Assembly (NCBI RefSeq): GCF_016793705.1
Contig: NZ_JAEULO010000001.1
Location: 1-64,000 of the forward strand
From: Tabrizicola sp.
GTDB lineage: Bacteria; Pseudomonadota; Alphaproteobacteria; Rhodobacterales; Rhodobacteraceae
DNA: 64,000 bases
Direction: 5' to 3'
Of the stretch, positions 37,951-48,464 are shown one piece after another (position 1 is the first letter of the stretch; the number at the start of each line of letters is the position of its first letter). A model generated the notes under the pieces. The model made no database searches and was not told the DNA's origin. It worked only from the letters and a program-made list of their open reading frames with translations. The position numbers were made by a program, and so were the translations under genes.

Positions 37951-38002
37951 CTTCTGCCTTCCGATCTGTTTTGTCAGTTTCAGTGAGCGACACAATGCGA
38001 AA

Positions 38003-38574
38003 TCAATTGGCGGGAGCCGATGAGATTGTTATCGTCGTATTGGAGATATATGAGGTCCTCGCACTGGTGTCAGAACCAGGTGGCGACTGAGTGATGCTTA
38101 CCGCGAAAGATTTGCCGCCGCGGGACACTCCTCCCGCTATGGTGACTATTTCCCCGCCATCATAGGCTTGTGCAGGTGAATAAGCCTTACGGTTGAAGCG
38201 CGAGATGGAAGCAAAGCCAGCCGACGCAAGCTTTTCTTGAACATCCGGGAAAATCTCGTCCGCCCATGTCCCACGAAAGCGAGCAGCGCACGTGTAGGAC
38301 GTGTATGCCTTGTCCCGATCAAAACCTCCGGCTCTATATCCGGTCAATATGATGCCAGTCGATACAGCATCGTTCGTCTTATATCCAAACATGCCGTCAA
38401 AACTGACTCCGCTTGCGCGGGCAGCAGCCTTTGCTTTGTTTTCCGTCAAGTCTTCCGCCAAACACACAGATGCGAACGCGTTCAGGTATTTTACGTAGGA
38501 ACGACTGTCGGGTGAAGTTGCAGAAGCGTCCGCGACACATCCAGCCAAGGCCAAGACGAGGTAAATGGTTCGCT

Positions 38575-38578
<4 letters not shown>
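38003..38578 (-). CDS. Putative lipoprotein, low GC, inserted between sucC and sucD
   Basis: 191 aa. Begins [18 protein letters not shown]: basic start, hydrophobic core and a lipobox LAGC, so a predicted lipoprotein with Cys14 lipidated. Two further cysteines (SVCLAED, YTCAARF). Codon use is markedly AT-richer than in sucC and sucD (for example CTATATC and AATTTCTTC-type runs around 38281-38400). The ATG overlaps the sucC stop by 4 bp (ATGA), so it is translationally coupled to sucC despite its foreign composition. I do not recognise its family. Confidence 0.7.
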
Positions 38579-39768
<1,190 letters not shown>

Positions 39769-39879
39769 GGAGCGCCCCTTCGCGGCCGGGATTGGTCAGG
39801 GGCGTTCTGGCACGGGTTGGCTGCGGTTCCAAACGGCAAATGGCTGAAATGCGGGCGAAATGCCGGGAAAATGATCTAT

Positions 39880-39929
39880 GTGATCACGGTTGCGAAGCGT
39901 GTGATCACACGGCGGAAAATCGTGATCAC
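39880..39929. promoter_or_regulatory. Three phased GTGATCAC operators upstream of sucC
   Basis: GTGATCAC at 39880-39887, 39901-39908 and 39922-39929, start to start exactly 21 bp, about two helical turns. The middle copy is TGTGATCACA. The same palindrome with the same 21-bp spacing lies upstream of sdhC. Intergenic region 39769-40037 also serves the divergent aminotransferase gene, so the sites could act on either. The rest of this gap shows no gene. Confidence 0.7.
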
Positions 39930-40037
39930 ATGGTGGCGGTAACGCCAGATCAGGATGCGAATCACCGGACGCGTGGCGCGATTGACAAGCTCCGGGGCGC
40001 TTGCGAAGGCTGTGGCCGGAAGAGAAGGAGGCCCGAC

Positions 40038-41363
40038 ATGCCGCGCCCAAGCGCCAACGACATCACCCAAGGAACCCTGCCGAAGATCAGCTACGGGCGG
40101 GGGGTGTATCTGTGGGATGCGGACGGGCGACAGTATATCGACGGGTCGGGCGGCCCGGCGGTGTTCTCCATCGGCCATGGCGATGCGCGGGTGAACGCGG
40201 CGGTGGCCCGGCAGATGGAGCAGGTGGCCTATGGCTACCGCTATCTGTTCACCACCGATCCCCTGGAGGAGATGAGCGAGATCATCTGCAAGGCTACCGG
40301 GCTGGCCGACATGGTCTATACGACCAGCGGGTCCGAGGCTGTGGAAAGCGCGGTGAAGATCGCGTTGCAGTATCATTTCGACAAGGGTGATCCGAAGCGG
40401 GTGAAGTTCATCGCGCGCAAGCGGTCATGGCATGGCAACACACTGATGGCGACGGCGCTGTCGGGCTTCGAGGACCGCCAGCGCGCCTTTGCCGGGGCCT
40501 TGCCTGCGGTCGGGCGAGTGAGTGCGGCGAATGCCTACCGGCTGCCGGAGGGTGTGACGCAGGCCGGGCTGGTCGCGCATCTGGCGGCGGAGCTGGAGGC
40601 GGAAATCCTGCGGCTCGGGCCGGAGACGGTGGCCGGGTTCATCTTCGAGCCGGTGGTCGGCGCGGCGGGCGGGGCTTTGCCTGCACCCGAGGGTTATGCG
40701 AAGGCCGTGGCCGAGGTCTGCCGCCGCCACGGCGTGCTGGTGATCTGCGACGAGGTGATGTGCGGATCGGGCCGGACCGGGGTCTGGCGGGCCTCGGAAG
40801 AGGATGGGATCGCGGCGGACATCATCACCGTGGCGAAGTCGCTTTCGGGGGGGTATCTGCCTTTGGGGGCAGCGGTCTACACGCAGGAGATCGCGGAGGT
40901 GATGGCGGCGGGCCACGGCGGGCCGCTGACCGGGCATACCTATACCGGGCACACGGCCTGTCTGGCCGCCGGGGTGGCGGTGCAAAAGATCGTCGCGGAA
41001 GAGGGGCTGCTGGCCCGCATCCGCGACAAGGGTCCGCGCTGGCGGTCGGACCTGCGGGCGCGGATGGCGCATCTGCCGCAGGTGGGCGATGTGCGGGGCC
41101 GGGGCTATTTCATCGGGGTGGAACTGGTGGCGGACCCGGAGACGAAGGCGCCCTTCGCGGCCGCGCTGGGCGTGAACGGGCGCATCCGGGCGGAAGGTCT
41201 GCGACGCGGGCTGATCTGCTATCCCTCCGGCGGGCATGTGGACGGGGCGGCGGGGGATACGGTGATCCTCGCGCCCCCATTCAACGCGACGGACGGGGAG
41301 TTGGACGAGATCGCCGACAAGCTGGTCGCGACGCTGGAGACAGTGCTGGCGGGGTTGGGCTGA
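40038..41363 (+). CDS. Aminotransferase class III
   Basis: 441 aa from ATG 40038, preceded by AAGGAGG. PLP motifs: YTTSGSEAVESAVKIA, the aspartate in CDEVMCGSGRTGVW, and the lysine in ITVAKSLSGGYLPLGA. The N-terminal YGRGVYLWDADGRQYIDGSG is typical of omega-amino-acid or pyruvate-dependent transaminases. The amino donor cannot be predicted. Divergent from sucC across the phased operators; a double-hairpin terminator follows. Confidence 0.88.
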   Translation: MPRPSANDITQGTLPKISYGRGVYLWDADGRQYIDGSGGPAVFSIGHGDARVNAAVARQMEQVAYGYRYLFTTDPLEEMSEIICKATGLADMVYTTSGSEAVESAVKIALQYHFDKGDPKRVKFIARKRSWHGNTLMATALSGFEDRQRAFAGALPAVGRVSAANAYRLPEGVTQAGLVAHLAAELEAEILRLGPETVAGFIFEPVVGAAGGALPAPEGYAKAVAEVCRRHGVLVICDEVMCGSGRTGVWRASEEDGIAADIITVAKSLSGGYLPLGAAVYTQEIAEVMAAGHGGPLTGHTYTGHTACLAAGVAVQKIVAEEGLLARIRDKGPRWRSDLRARMAHLPQVGDVRGRGYFIGVELVADPETKAPFAAALGVNGRIRAEGLRRGLICYPSGGHVDGAAGDTVILAPPFNATDGELDEIADKLVATLETVLAGLG

Positions 41364-41392
41364 GCGCCGAAGTTTTCGAAAAGTCCAGACGG

Positions 41393-41441
41393 GAGCCTTT
41401 GAGGGCTCCGGTCCGATTTCTTCGAAGAAATCGGCGCTTGG
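41393..41441. terminator. Double-hairpin terminator repeat, copy 1
   Basis: GGAGCC-TTTGAG-GGCTCC followed by CCGATTTCTTC-GAAGAAATCGG. The whole 49 bp recurs with about five changes at 56419-56465. It lies between convergent genes. Confidence 0.7.
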
Positions 41442-41445
41442 TGGG

Positions 41446-42627
41446 TCAGTTCAGGAACACCGCGAACAGCATCGCGTCGCCCTGCACGAAATCCTCGAAG
41501 TCGCGCCAGGATTGCATGCTCATCTGCGGTCCCTTCTCGGCATAGGGCAAGAGGCCTTCACCCTGAATCCAGGTGATCAGGTCGACCGGAGGCGGGTTGT
41601 CGAAGGCCTTCTTCAGGTTGATCCCGGCCTCGGCCCCGAAGCGCCAGTGCGGGATCAGGACCTCGCCCTTCAGAAGCTTCTCGGCGTCGGCAAGGACGGC
41701 CTGCCAGCGCGCGCCGGTGCCGGGGGGCATGGTCAGGCCGAGGCCAGAAACCTGCTTGTCGTTCGGCACCCATTCGCCGGTGGTGTCGGTCTCCAGCGCG
41801 ACGAGGGACCAGAAGCGGCGGTTCTCGGTGATCATCGCCAGGAAATGGGTGTAGGCGTCCTGCGCCAGCGTCTTGTCGGGCGTGTTGGAGAGCGCGTGCA
41901 GGACCATTGCGACACGGTCGACCTGGCGACCGAACATCATGTCCATCGCGTTATGGGGCGGAGTGTCGCCCCAGAGGGCATAGATCGCATTGGAACTGTC
42001 CAGCACGCGCTGGATCGCGGGTTCGGGGTCGTAGGCGAGGGCCGTGGAGGCGAAGCCGGAGAGGAAATGGGTGTAAGCCGACAGCCAGGCGGCGTCGGCA
42101 GTGTCGAAGGTGATCACCGGGTCCTCGACGGCCACGCCGAACATCCGCCCGCCGCCGAGCGCCATGCCGGTGACTTCGGCCAGCCCCTCGCCGGGTTCGC
42201 GGCTGCCGTTCGCATTGATGTCGAACCAGAGGTCCGCGACGCGGATCGGCAGTGCGAAGGGCCTGTCGCCGAGTTTCGTCAGCGCCTCGCGTGACGCGTC
42301 CATGTCGGCGTCGAGGTTCTTGATCAGGGCGGTGAAGTCGGCGGCCTGGAAGGGGATGGCGTTCGGGTTCTCCGGGATGGGAAGTCGGAGGATGGGGAGT
42401 TCGGACCAGTCGGCCTTGACCCCGGTCTGCCAGCGGAGTTGCAGAGCCTGCTCGATGCCGCCGAGGAAGCGCAGGCCTGCGAGGGCGAACAGGTCTTCGT
42501 TGGAGGGAGAGGGGAGGGCGGCGAGGCGGGCTTCGGTGGGGCCGAGGCCGGTGCGGGCGATTTCTTCGGAGATCGTTTCGGCGGTCGCGGGGGCGGCGAG
42601 AAGGAGGGCGAGGGCGAGGCTGCGCAT
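41446..42627 (-). CDS. Conserved secreted protein of unknown function
   Basis: 393 aa from ATG 42627. Signal peptide MRSLALALLLAAPATAE with AxA cleavage. The mature protein is acidic, with WFDINANGSREPGEGL (an EF-hand-like Asp-x-Asn-x-Asn-Gly loop), GDTPPHNAMDMMFGRQVDR and the C-terminal SWRDFEDFVQGDAMLFAVFL. No known enzyme motif. I recall similar proteins annotated as hypothetical in Rhodobacteraceae. Probably periplasmic. Confidence 0.7.
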   Translation of the reverse strand: MRSLALALLLAAPATAETISEEIARTGLGPTEARLAALPSPSNEDLFALAGLRFLGGIEQALQLRWQTGVKADWSELPILRLPIPENPNAIPFQAADFTALIKNLDADMDASREALTKLGDRPFALPIRVADLWFDINANGSREPGEGLAEVTGMALGGGRMFGVAVEDPVITFDTADAAWLSAYTHFLSGFASTALAYDPEPAIQRVLDSSNAIYALWGDTPPHNAMDMMFGRQVDRVAMVLHALSNTPDKTLAQDAYTHFLAMITENRRFWSLVALETDTTGEWVPNDKQVSGLGLTMPPGTGARWQAVLADAEKLLKGEVLIPHWRFGAEAGINLKKAFDNPPPVDLITWIQGEGLLPYAEKGPQMSMQSWRDFEDFVQGDAMLFAVFLN

Positions 42628-42694
42628 GGGGGTCTCCGGGTTGTTTGGACGGAGTTTGGCGGTGCACCCGCTGCGGCGCAAGGTCGGGAAGCCC

Positions 42695-43342
42695 TCAGGT
42701 GGCGGTCCAGAGGACCTGGCCGCGAGGGAGGAGCATGGGGAGGCGGGTGGGGGTGAAGCCTGCCTGGGTGATGGTGTCCCGGATTGCGGCTTCGGGGACG
42801 TGGTAGGGCGGGCGGTCGGGGTGGGTGACGACGCCGTCGGGCTGGCGGGTCGGGCCTTGGGCGTCGGAGAGGAAGACGGTGAAGAGGGCCGCGCGGAGGT
42901 TGGGGAAGCGGCGGAGGTTCTGGAGGGCGGCTTGCAAGGCTGCGTGCGGGAGGTGGGTGAAGACACCGAAGGCGAGGGCGAGGGTGATCGTGTCGGGGAT
43001 GCCGGGGAAGGCGAAGGTGCTGTCCTCGATGAGGTGGTCTTCGGAAAGCCGGTCGGGGTCGGGGAGTTCGGTGCGCCGTCCGTGCCGCATCAGGGCGAGG
43101 GAGGCGTCGGTGCCCCAGTAGTGGCCGGGGTCAAGGTAGGGAACCGCCTTGTGGCCGAGCCGGAGGGAGCCGCAGCCGATGTCGAGGAGGTGGTCCTCCG
43201 GCGTCATCCCGGCAGCGAGGAGGGCCTGCATCTGGACGCGGCCCGTCTCGTCCCAGCGGCCGCCGACGATGTCGCGGTGGCGGCCCTTCGCGATGGCATC
43301 GGAATAGAAGCCGGGGGCGAGGTAGGGGGAGGCGAGCCTCAG
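42695..43342 (-). CDS. Class I SAM-dependent methyltransferase with likely CTG start
   Basis: 215 aa if read from CTG 43342. Motif I is HLLDIGCGSLRLGHKAVPYL, preceded by HRDIVGGRWDETGRVQMQAL, a segment conserved in relatives; it lies upstream of the first available ATG (43231), so the ATG-started 178-aa form would lack it. CTG 43340-43342 overlaps the stop of the preceding gene as CTGA, analogous to the ATGA overlaps seen throughout the window. Substrate unknown. Confidence 0.7.
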   Translation of the reverse strand: MRLASPYLAPGFYSDAIAKGRHRDIVGGRWDETGRVQMQALLAAGMTPEDHLLDIGCGSLRLGHKAVPYLDPGHYWGTDASLALMRHGRRTELPDPDRLSEDHLIEDSTFAFPGIPDTITLALAFGVFTHLPHAALQAALQNLRRFPNLRAALFTVFLSDAQGPTRQPDGVVTHPDRPPYHVPEAAIRDTITQAGFTPTRLPMLLPRGQVLWTAT

Positions 43343-43503
43343 CTTTTCGGGTCCTTCTTGGCGGCGGCCTTCATGCGGGCGAGGAGTTCTTCCTTCGTCT
43401 CGCGGGGGGGCTTCACCGACTTGGGGGCACCCTTCTGGCCGTGGTCGGGGCCGCGCAGCGTGCTGCGGGAGCCCTTGGGGTTGCCGGATTTCGAGTAGTC
43501 CAT
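43339..43503 (-). CDS. Small basic conserved protein
   Basis: 54 aa. MDYSKSGNPKGSRSTLRGPD followed by a Lys/Arg/Glu-rich helix (KEELLARMKAAAKKDPKS). No membrane segment or cysteine. Its stop overlaps the likely CTG start of the methyltransferase by 4 bp, and the two form a two-gene unit. No family name known to me; the highly basic sequence suggests nucleic-acid or ribosome binding. Confidence 0.6.
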   Translation of the reverse strand: MDYSKSGNPKGSRSTLRGPDHGQKGAPKSVKPPRETKEELLARMKAAAKKDPKS

Positions 43504-43579
43504 CGGGGGGCCTCCGGGGGAATGCTGTGGCTCTTGGGGATGCCGGATTCGGGGAGCGGGGGCAAGGGGGGTCGGGAGG

Positions 43580-43594
43580 TGTCCACAGTGGACA
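43580..43594. promoter_or_regulatory. Palindrome TGTCCAC-N-GTGGACA, copy 2
   Basis: Identical to the copy at 14063-14077 except for the central base. It lies 77 bp upstream of the 54-aa gene (minus strand), in a position suitable for an operator. The remaining stretch 43504-43732 contains an AT-richer segment near 43605-43655 but no recognisable gene. Confidence 0.45.
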
Positions 43595-43732
43595 GAATCC
43601 GGGATGTGAGGAATTTCAATGGGTTGGGATTTTCTGTTAGGGTGGTGTTAAGGTTTGCGGAATGGGGGGTTCGGGGGGCTCCCGCCCGATCCGTGGCCCA
43701 GGCAGGGGACCGGAGTGTCTGCGGCCTGAAGA

Positions 43733-43866
43733 TGGGTCCCCGCTTTCGCGGGTATGACAGGGGTCGCGGGAGTCGGGGTGAACCGCGACCCAAGGCGCGC
43801 GCGGAGAGCCGGGGCACGCCCCGACCTACGGGGGCTGGGGAGTCGGGGTGAACCCCGACCTACAGG
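43733..43866. repeat. Cluster of short palindromic repeats
   Basis: GGGTCCCCGCTTTCGCGGGT (43735-43754), then AGTCGGGGTGAACCGCGACC, CCGGGGCACGCCCCGACCTA and AGTCGGGGTGAACCCCGACC units to 43866. The first type recurs at 45573 and inverted at 45537; the CCCCGACCTAC type recurs at 31242 and 45667. The last unit runs into the 3' end of the methyltransferase fragment. Confidence 0.65.
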
Positions 43867-44612
43867 TCGAGGGTGGTTTGCCGGGTGGTGTCCTCTTCGC
43901 GGGCGGCGCGCTTGAAGGTGTCGTCGCGGCGGGCGGGGAGCTGGACGGCGCGTTCGCGAAGCTGCATGGCCTGTTCGACGGTGACGATCTGGAGACGGGG
44001 GACGGGGGCGAAGCCGGGTTCCTCGTGTAGGCCTGCGCTCGCGGCCTCGGCGATCATGGGTTTGGTGGGTTCGGTCAGGGTCAGGAAGACGCCCACCCCC
44101 GCGCGTTCGCGGTCCAGCACGCCCTTCAGGTCGCGGATCATGCTGACGCCCACGTTCTCGCCTGCCTTGACCGAGACGATGCCAAGCGTGGTGTTCTTGG
44201 CCCCGAAGTAGAGCCGCCCGTCGAGGCCCCGGTCCGCGCCTTTCTTGCCGAAGTTGCCGGGCTGGGCGGCGATGAGGGAGAGCGCCCATTTCTCGAACTC
44301 ATGGTATTTGCCGCGGGCGGCGAGGTCGCGGGCGGCGTGGATGTCCTGCGGGACGCCGTGGGTCTGGAACTGGACGGTTGGGAAGGCATCGCGCAGGCGC
44401 TTTTCGATCAGGCCGATGGCGAGATGGGTGACGTCGATGCCGATCCACTGCCGCCCGAGTTTCTCGGCCGCAAGACCGGTGGTGCCGCAGCCGCAGACCG
44501 GGTCGAGCACCACGTCGCCGGGGTTGGAGGAGGCGTTGAGGATGCGTTCGAGGAGTGCGACGGGTTTCTGGGTGGGGTAGCCGAGGCGTTCCTGGGAGCG
44601 GAACAGAACCAC
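43860..44612 (-). pseudogene. C-terminal fragment of a site-specific DNA methyltransferase
   Basis: 250 codons. Carries the second half of an N4/N6 amino-methyltransferase: [20 protein letters not shown], then [31 protein letters not shown] (the SAM-binding FxGxG-like motif), followed by a long C-terminal domain. The catalytic DPPF motif is missing from this piece and is found in the fragment at 45221-45457. Immediately upstream of SQERLGYP the homology stops at about 44610 and foreign sequence begins. The translated product alone should not methylate DNA. Confidence 0.75.
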
Positions 44613-44646
44613 AGCGGTGAAGGATGCTGGTCCGCCAGAAAGTCAA

Positions 44647-44668
44647 AGGCCCCGCCGAAGCGAGGCCT
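44647..44668 (-). terminator. Hairpin with TTCG loop downstream of the PemK-like gene
   Basis: On the minus strand AGGCCTCGC-TTCG-GCGGGGCCT, a 9-bp stem with a stable tetraloop, followed by TTGACTTT. It sits about 110 bp after the toxin gene stop within the inserted segment. Confidence 0.5.
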
Positions 44669-44778
44669 AGGGACGTTGACAAAATCTAGACTGACCTGAG
44701 CTTGTCATCGCTCGATGGTCAGCCTGCCTAGTGATCTAGGTCTTAAAGCCCGATGACCGGGAACTTCGATTAGATAAG

Positions 44779-45186
44779 TCACGCTGGGCTTGGAATCAAG
44801 TTTCCCATGCCCAGACCCCACAGGACACCGTGACGCACTGCTTTGAGATCGTCGCCAGTAGCTTGCGGGTTTTCCCATTTACGCCTTCCAATCTTAAAGC
44901 CGTCTAAACGCCAAGTACCAAGGTTCATCACCATGTCGCACTTTGCCCAGCATGGCAGATCGTCCGGCTCTTGCGGGTGATAGTTTCTGGACAGACGAAC
45001 GTTGAACGGCAGATCGTGGATTGGCGCCGTCAGACTGATGGGCACAACCGTCACAATGTCGTTGCGATGCGGCAGCCGGGGCGAAATGACGATGACAGGC
45101 CGCACCTTGACCATCTCAGGCACGCGGAACCCGTCGAAATCGCAGATGAGGATCTGGCCAGCTCTTGGGTGATAAGCGAGAGTCAT
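44779..45186 (-). CDS. PemK/MazF-like toxin
   Basis: 135 aa. PRAGQILICDFDGFRVPEMV, then KVRPVIVISPRLPHRNDIVT is the MazF/PemK beta-barrel signature (RPvlVis), with VPISLTAPIHDLPFNVRL following. Members are ribosome-independent endoribonucleases. No antitoxin gene precedes it: only 34 bp separate it from the methyltransferase fragment, and these form an inverted repeat next to the ATG. Lower GC than the flanking methyltransferase halves. It is the cargo of a segment interrupting that gene. Confidence 0.75.
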   Translation of the reverse strand: MTLAYHPRAGQILICDFDGFRVPEMVKVRPVIVISPRLPHRNDIVTVVPISLTAPIHDLPFNVRLSRNYHPQEPDDLPCWAKCDMVMNLGTWRLDGFKIGRRKWENPQATGDDLKAVRHGVLWGLGMGNLIPSPA

Positions 45187-45188
45187 CA

Positions 45189-45210
45189 GGCATCTTGGTC
45201 CAAAGATGCC
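45189..45210 (-). promoter_or_regulatory. Inverted repeat abutting the PemK-like start
   Basis: GGCATCTT-TGGACC-AAGATGCC on the minus strand, 8-bp perfect arms, ending 3 bp before the ATG at 45186. As RNA it would cover the ribosome-binding region; as DNA it could be an operator. Confidence 0.5.
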
Positions 45211-45220
45211 TTACAACTCG

Positions 45221-45457
45221 TTAACTGTTCCTCGTGGGATCGGCGAAGGCGGACACGGCGCTGTCGTTCCAGTGCCAGGTGTCGTCGAAGGCCTCGATCT
45301 GGGCGGCGCTACCGGAGCCGTCGGGGGCCTTGAAGAGGACGTTGTAACCCGCGTTCGAATTGAAGGGCGGGTCGAGGTAGATGAGGTCGACGGACTCGGT
45401 CGGGATGGAGTCACGCAGGACGGTGAGGTTGTCGCCGTAGTGCAGGCGGTTGGGCAT
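45221..45457 (-). pseudogene. N-terminal fragment of the same DNA methyltransferase
   Basis: 78 codons: MPNRLHYGDNLTVLRDSIPT and LIYLDPPFNSNAGYNVLF, containing the DPPF catalytic motif, then the family's FDDTWHW block. The frame ends at TAG-like stop soon after FADPTRNS, where homology breaks off at about 45228. Together with 43860-44612 it accounts for the two ends of one gene; roughly the central third is missing and replaced by the toxin segment. Confidence 0.75.
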
Positions 45458-45536
45458 GCGCGGACACCGTTTCAGGGAATCCTATGCGGGGGGAAGGGTA
45501 AAGGGCAAGTGAAGGGGTTTGAGCGACGGTGCCATC

Positions 45537-45690
45537 GCCGCGAAAGCGGGGAGCCGGGTTCTGGCGGCCAGGGATGGGTCCCCGCTTTCGCGGGAATGAC
45601 AAGGGGCGCGGAGATGACGGGGGCCGCGGGGATGACGGGGGCCGCGGGGATGACGGGGGAGAGAGAGTCGGGGTGAACCCCGACCTACAT
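45537..45690. repeat. Palindromic repeats and an 18-bp tandem repeat
   Basis: CGCGAAAGCGGGGA near 45539 and TCCCCGCTTTCGCGGGAATG near 45577 face each other. GATGACGGGGGCCGCGGG is repeated at 45613, 45631 and partly at 45649. AGTCGGGGTGAACCCCGACC follows at 45666. No gene is supported between 45458 and 45747. Confidence 0.65.
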
Positions 45691-45747
45691 ATGCGAAGGG
45701 CGGCGCCGGTGGTGCCGACGCCGCCCCGGGATGAACCGGTTGTCCGC

Positions 45748-47614
<1,867 letters not shown>

Positions 47615-47680
47615 CCCGGAATCTGCGGGATCGGCGGCGGGCCGGGTGATTTGCGACCGGCCTTGTGCAAGGGTGACGCG

Positions 47681-47727
47681 GCCCCCCCACCCCGGCCCTC
47701 CCCCACGCGGGGGGAGGGAGGCGCCTG
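47681..47727. repeat. GC-rich hairpin repeat, copy D
   Basis: CCCCCCCACCCCGGCCCTCC followed by CCCACGCGGGGGGAGGGAGGCGCC. A diverged copy of the repeat seen at 26013, 30285 and 30625. Confidence 0.65.
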
Positions 47728-47766
47728 GCGTGGCGGTGCGCCCTTGCTTGGGAGGATAGGTCGATC

Positions 47767-48021
47767 GTGCCGGATGCGGATGCGCTTTACGACAGTCTGG
47801 TGGCCCGGGACGGTCGGTTCGACGGGGTTTTCGTCTGTGTGAAGACGACCGGGATCTTCTGCCGCTTGACCTGTCCGGCGCGGACGCCTTTGCGGTGGAA
47901 TGTGGAGTTCCGCGGCTCGGTTCCGGAATGCGAGGCCGCAGGGTTCCGGGCTTGCAAGCGGTGCAGGCCGGATCAGGCGGGGTCGCCCCTGGCCGGGAGC
48001 CCCTCGCTCACGGCCTCGTAG
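47767..48021 (+). CDS. Ada N-terminal metal-binding domain, probably truncated
   Basis: 84 aa. DGVFVCVKTTGIFCRLTCPA followed by GFRACKRCRP is the methylphosphotriester-accepting zinc domain of Ada, with Cys32, Cys36, Cys63 and Cys66 in the CxxxC...CxxC arrangement. Full Ada or Ada-AlkA proteins continue with an AraC-type DNA-binding domain; here the homology ends directly after CRP, and the frame closes 18 codons later inside a convergent gene. It is either a remnant or a single-domain repair protein. Start GTG/ATG ambiguous; I use GTG 47767. Confidence 0.65.
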   Translation: MPDADALYDSLVARDGRFDGVFVCVKTTGIFCRLTCPARTPLRWNVEFRGSVPECEAAGFRACKRCRPDQAGSPLAGSPSLTAS

Positions 48022-48284
48022 TTCGAGCCCGACGCCATCAGGCACATCCGACCGTCCGGCAGGGTGATGGTGATCGACCAGGTGCCGGTCGCCTCGGCGG
48101 CGAAGAGTTCCATCACGGCGGCCTGACCGGCGATGCCGAGGGCGCGGCGGGTCTCGTCGTAGCGGTCGGCGAGGAGGGCGGTGACGGTCTCGCGGCTGTC
48201 GCATTGCGGGGCGGAATGGGCGATCTGGGCGGCGGCGAGCATGGCGCCGAGGCCGAGGGAGAGGGCGAGCATCTGTCGGGTCAT
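47973..48284 (-). CDS. Secreted small protein, conserved in alphaproteobacteria
   Basis: 103 aa from ATG 48284. Signal peptide MTRQMLALSLGLGAMLAAAQ and onward to HSA, then CDSRETVTALLADRYDETRR and TGTWSITITLPDGRMCLMASG. I recall this pattern (Cys, RYxETxxxxG, GTWxITxTxPxGxxCxxASG) as a common unannotated secreted protein. Its 3' end overlaps the Ada fragment by 49 bp on the other strand. Confidence 0.75.
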   Translation of the reverse strand: MTRQMLALSLGLGAMLAAAQIAHSAPQCDSRETVTALLADRYDETRRALGIAGQAAVMELFAAEATGTWSITITLPDGRMCLMASGSNYEAVSEGLPARGDPA

Positions 48285-48464
48285 GGGCGGGCCTTCCTGG
48301 CGTTGGATGCCGGAAGGCTGGCGGGGATCGGCTGACGGGCGGTTAACGGGGCGGGCGGTTTGCGCTGCGGACGCCAAGGGATTTCTGCGGCGCGGCGAAT
48401 TTGGGCTTGCCGTTTGTGTCCGATCCGTGCTTTCAAGCGCAAGAATGTTGCGCGGAGGTGAGTC

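Noticed and set aside
42112..42119. GTGATCAC inside the secreted-protein gene at 41446
   Set aside because: Single copy in coding sequence (GTG ATC ACC codons antisense) with no 21-bp partner.
45613..45662. Tandem repeats as a possible CRISPR array
   Set aside because: Units are contiguous without spacers, only 18 bp, and no cas genes are present.
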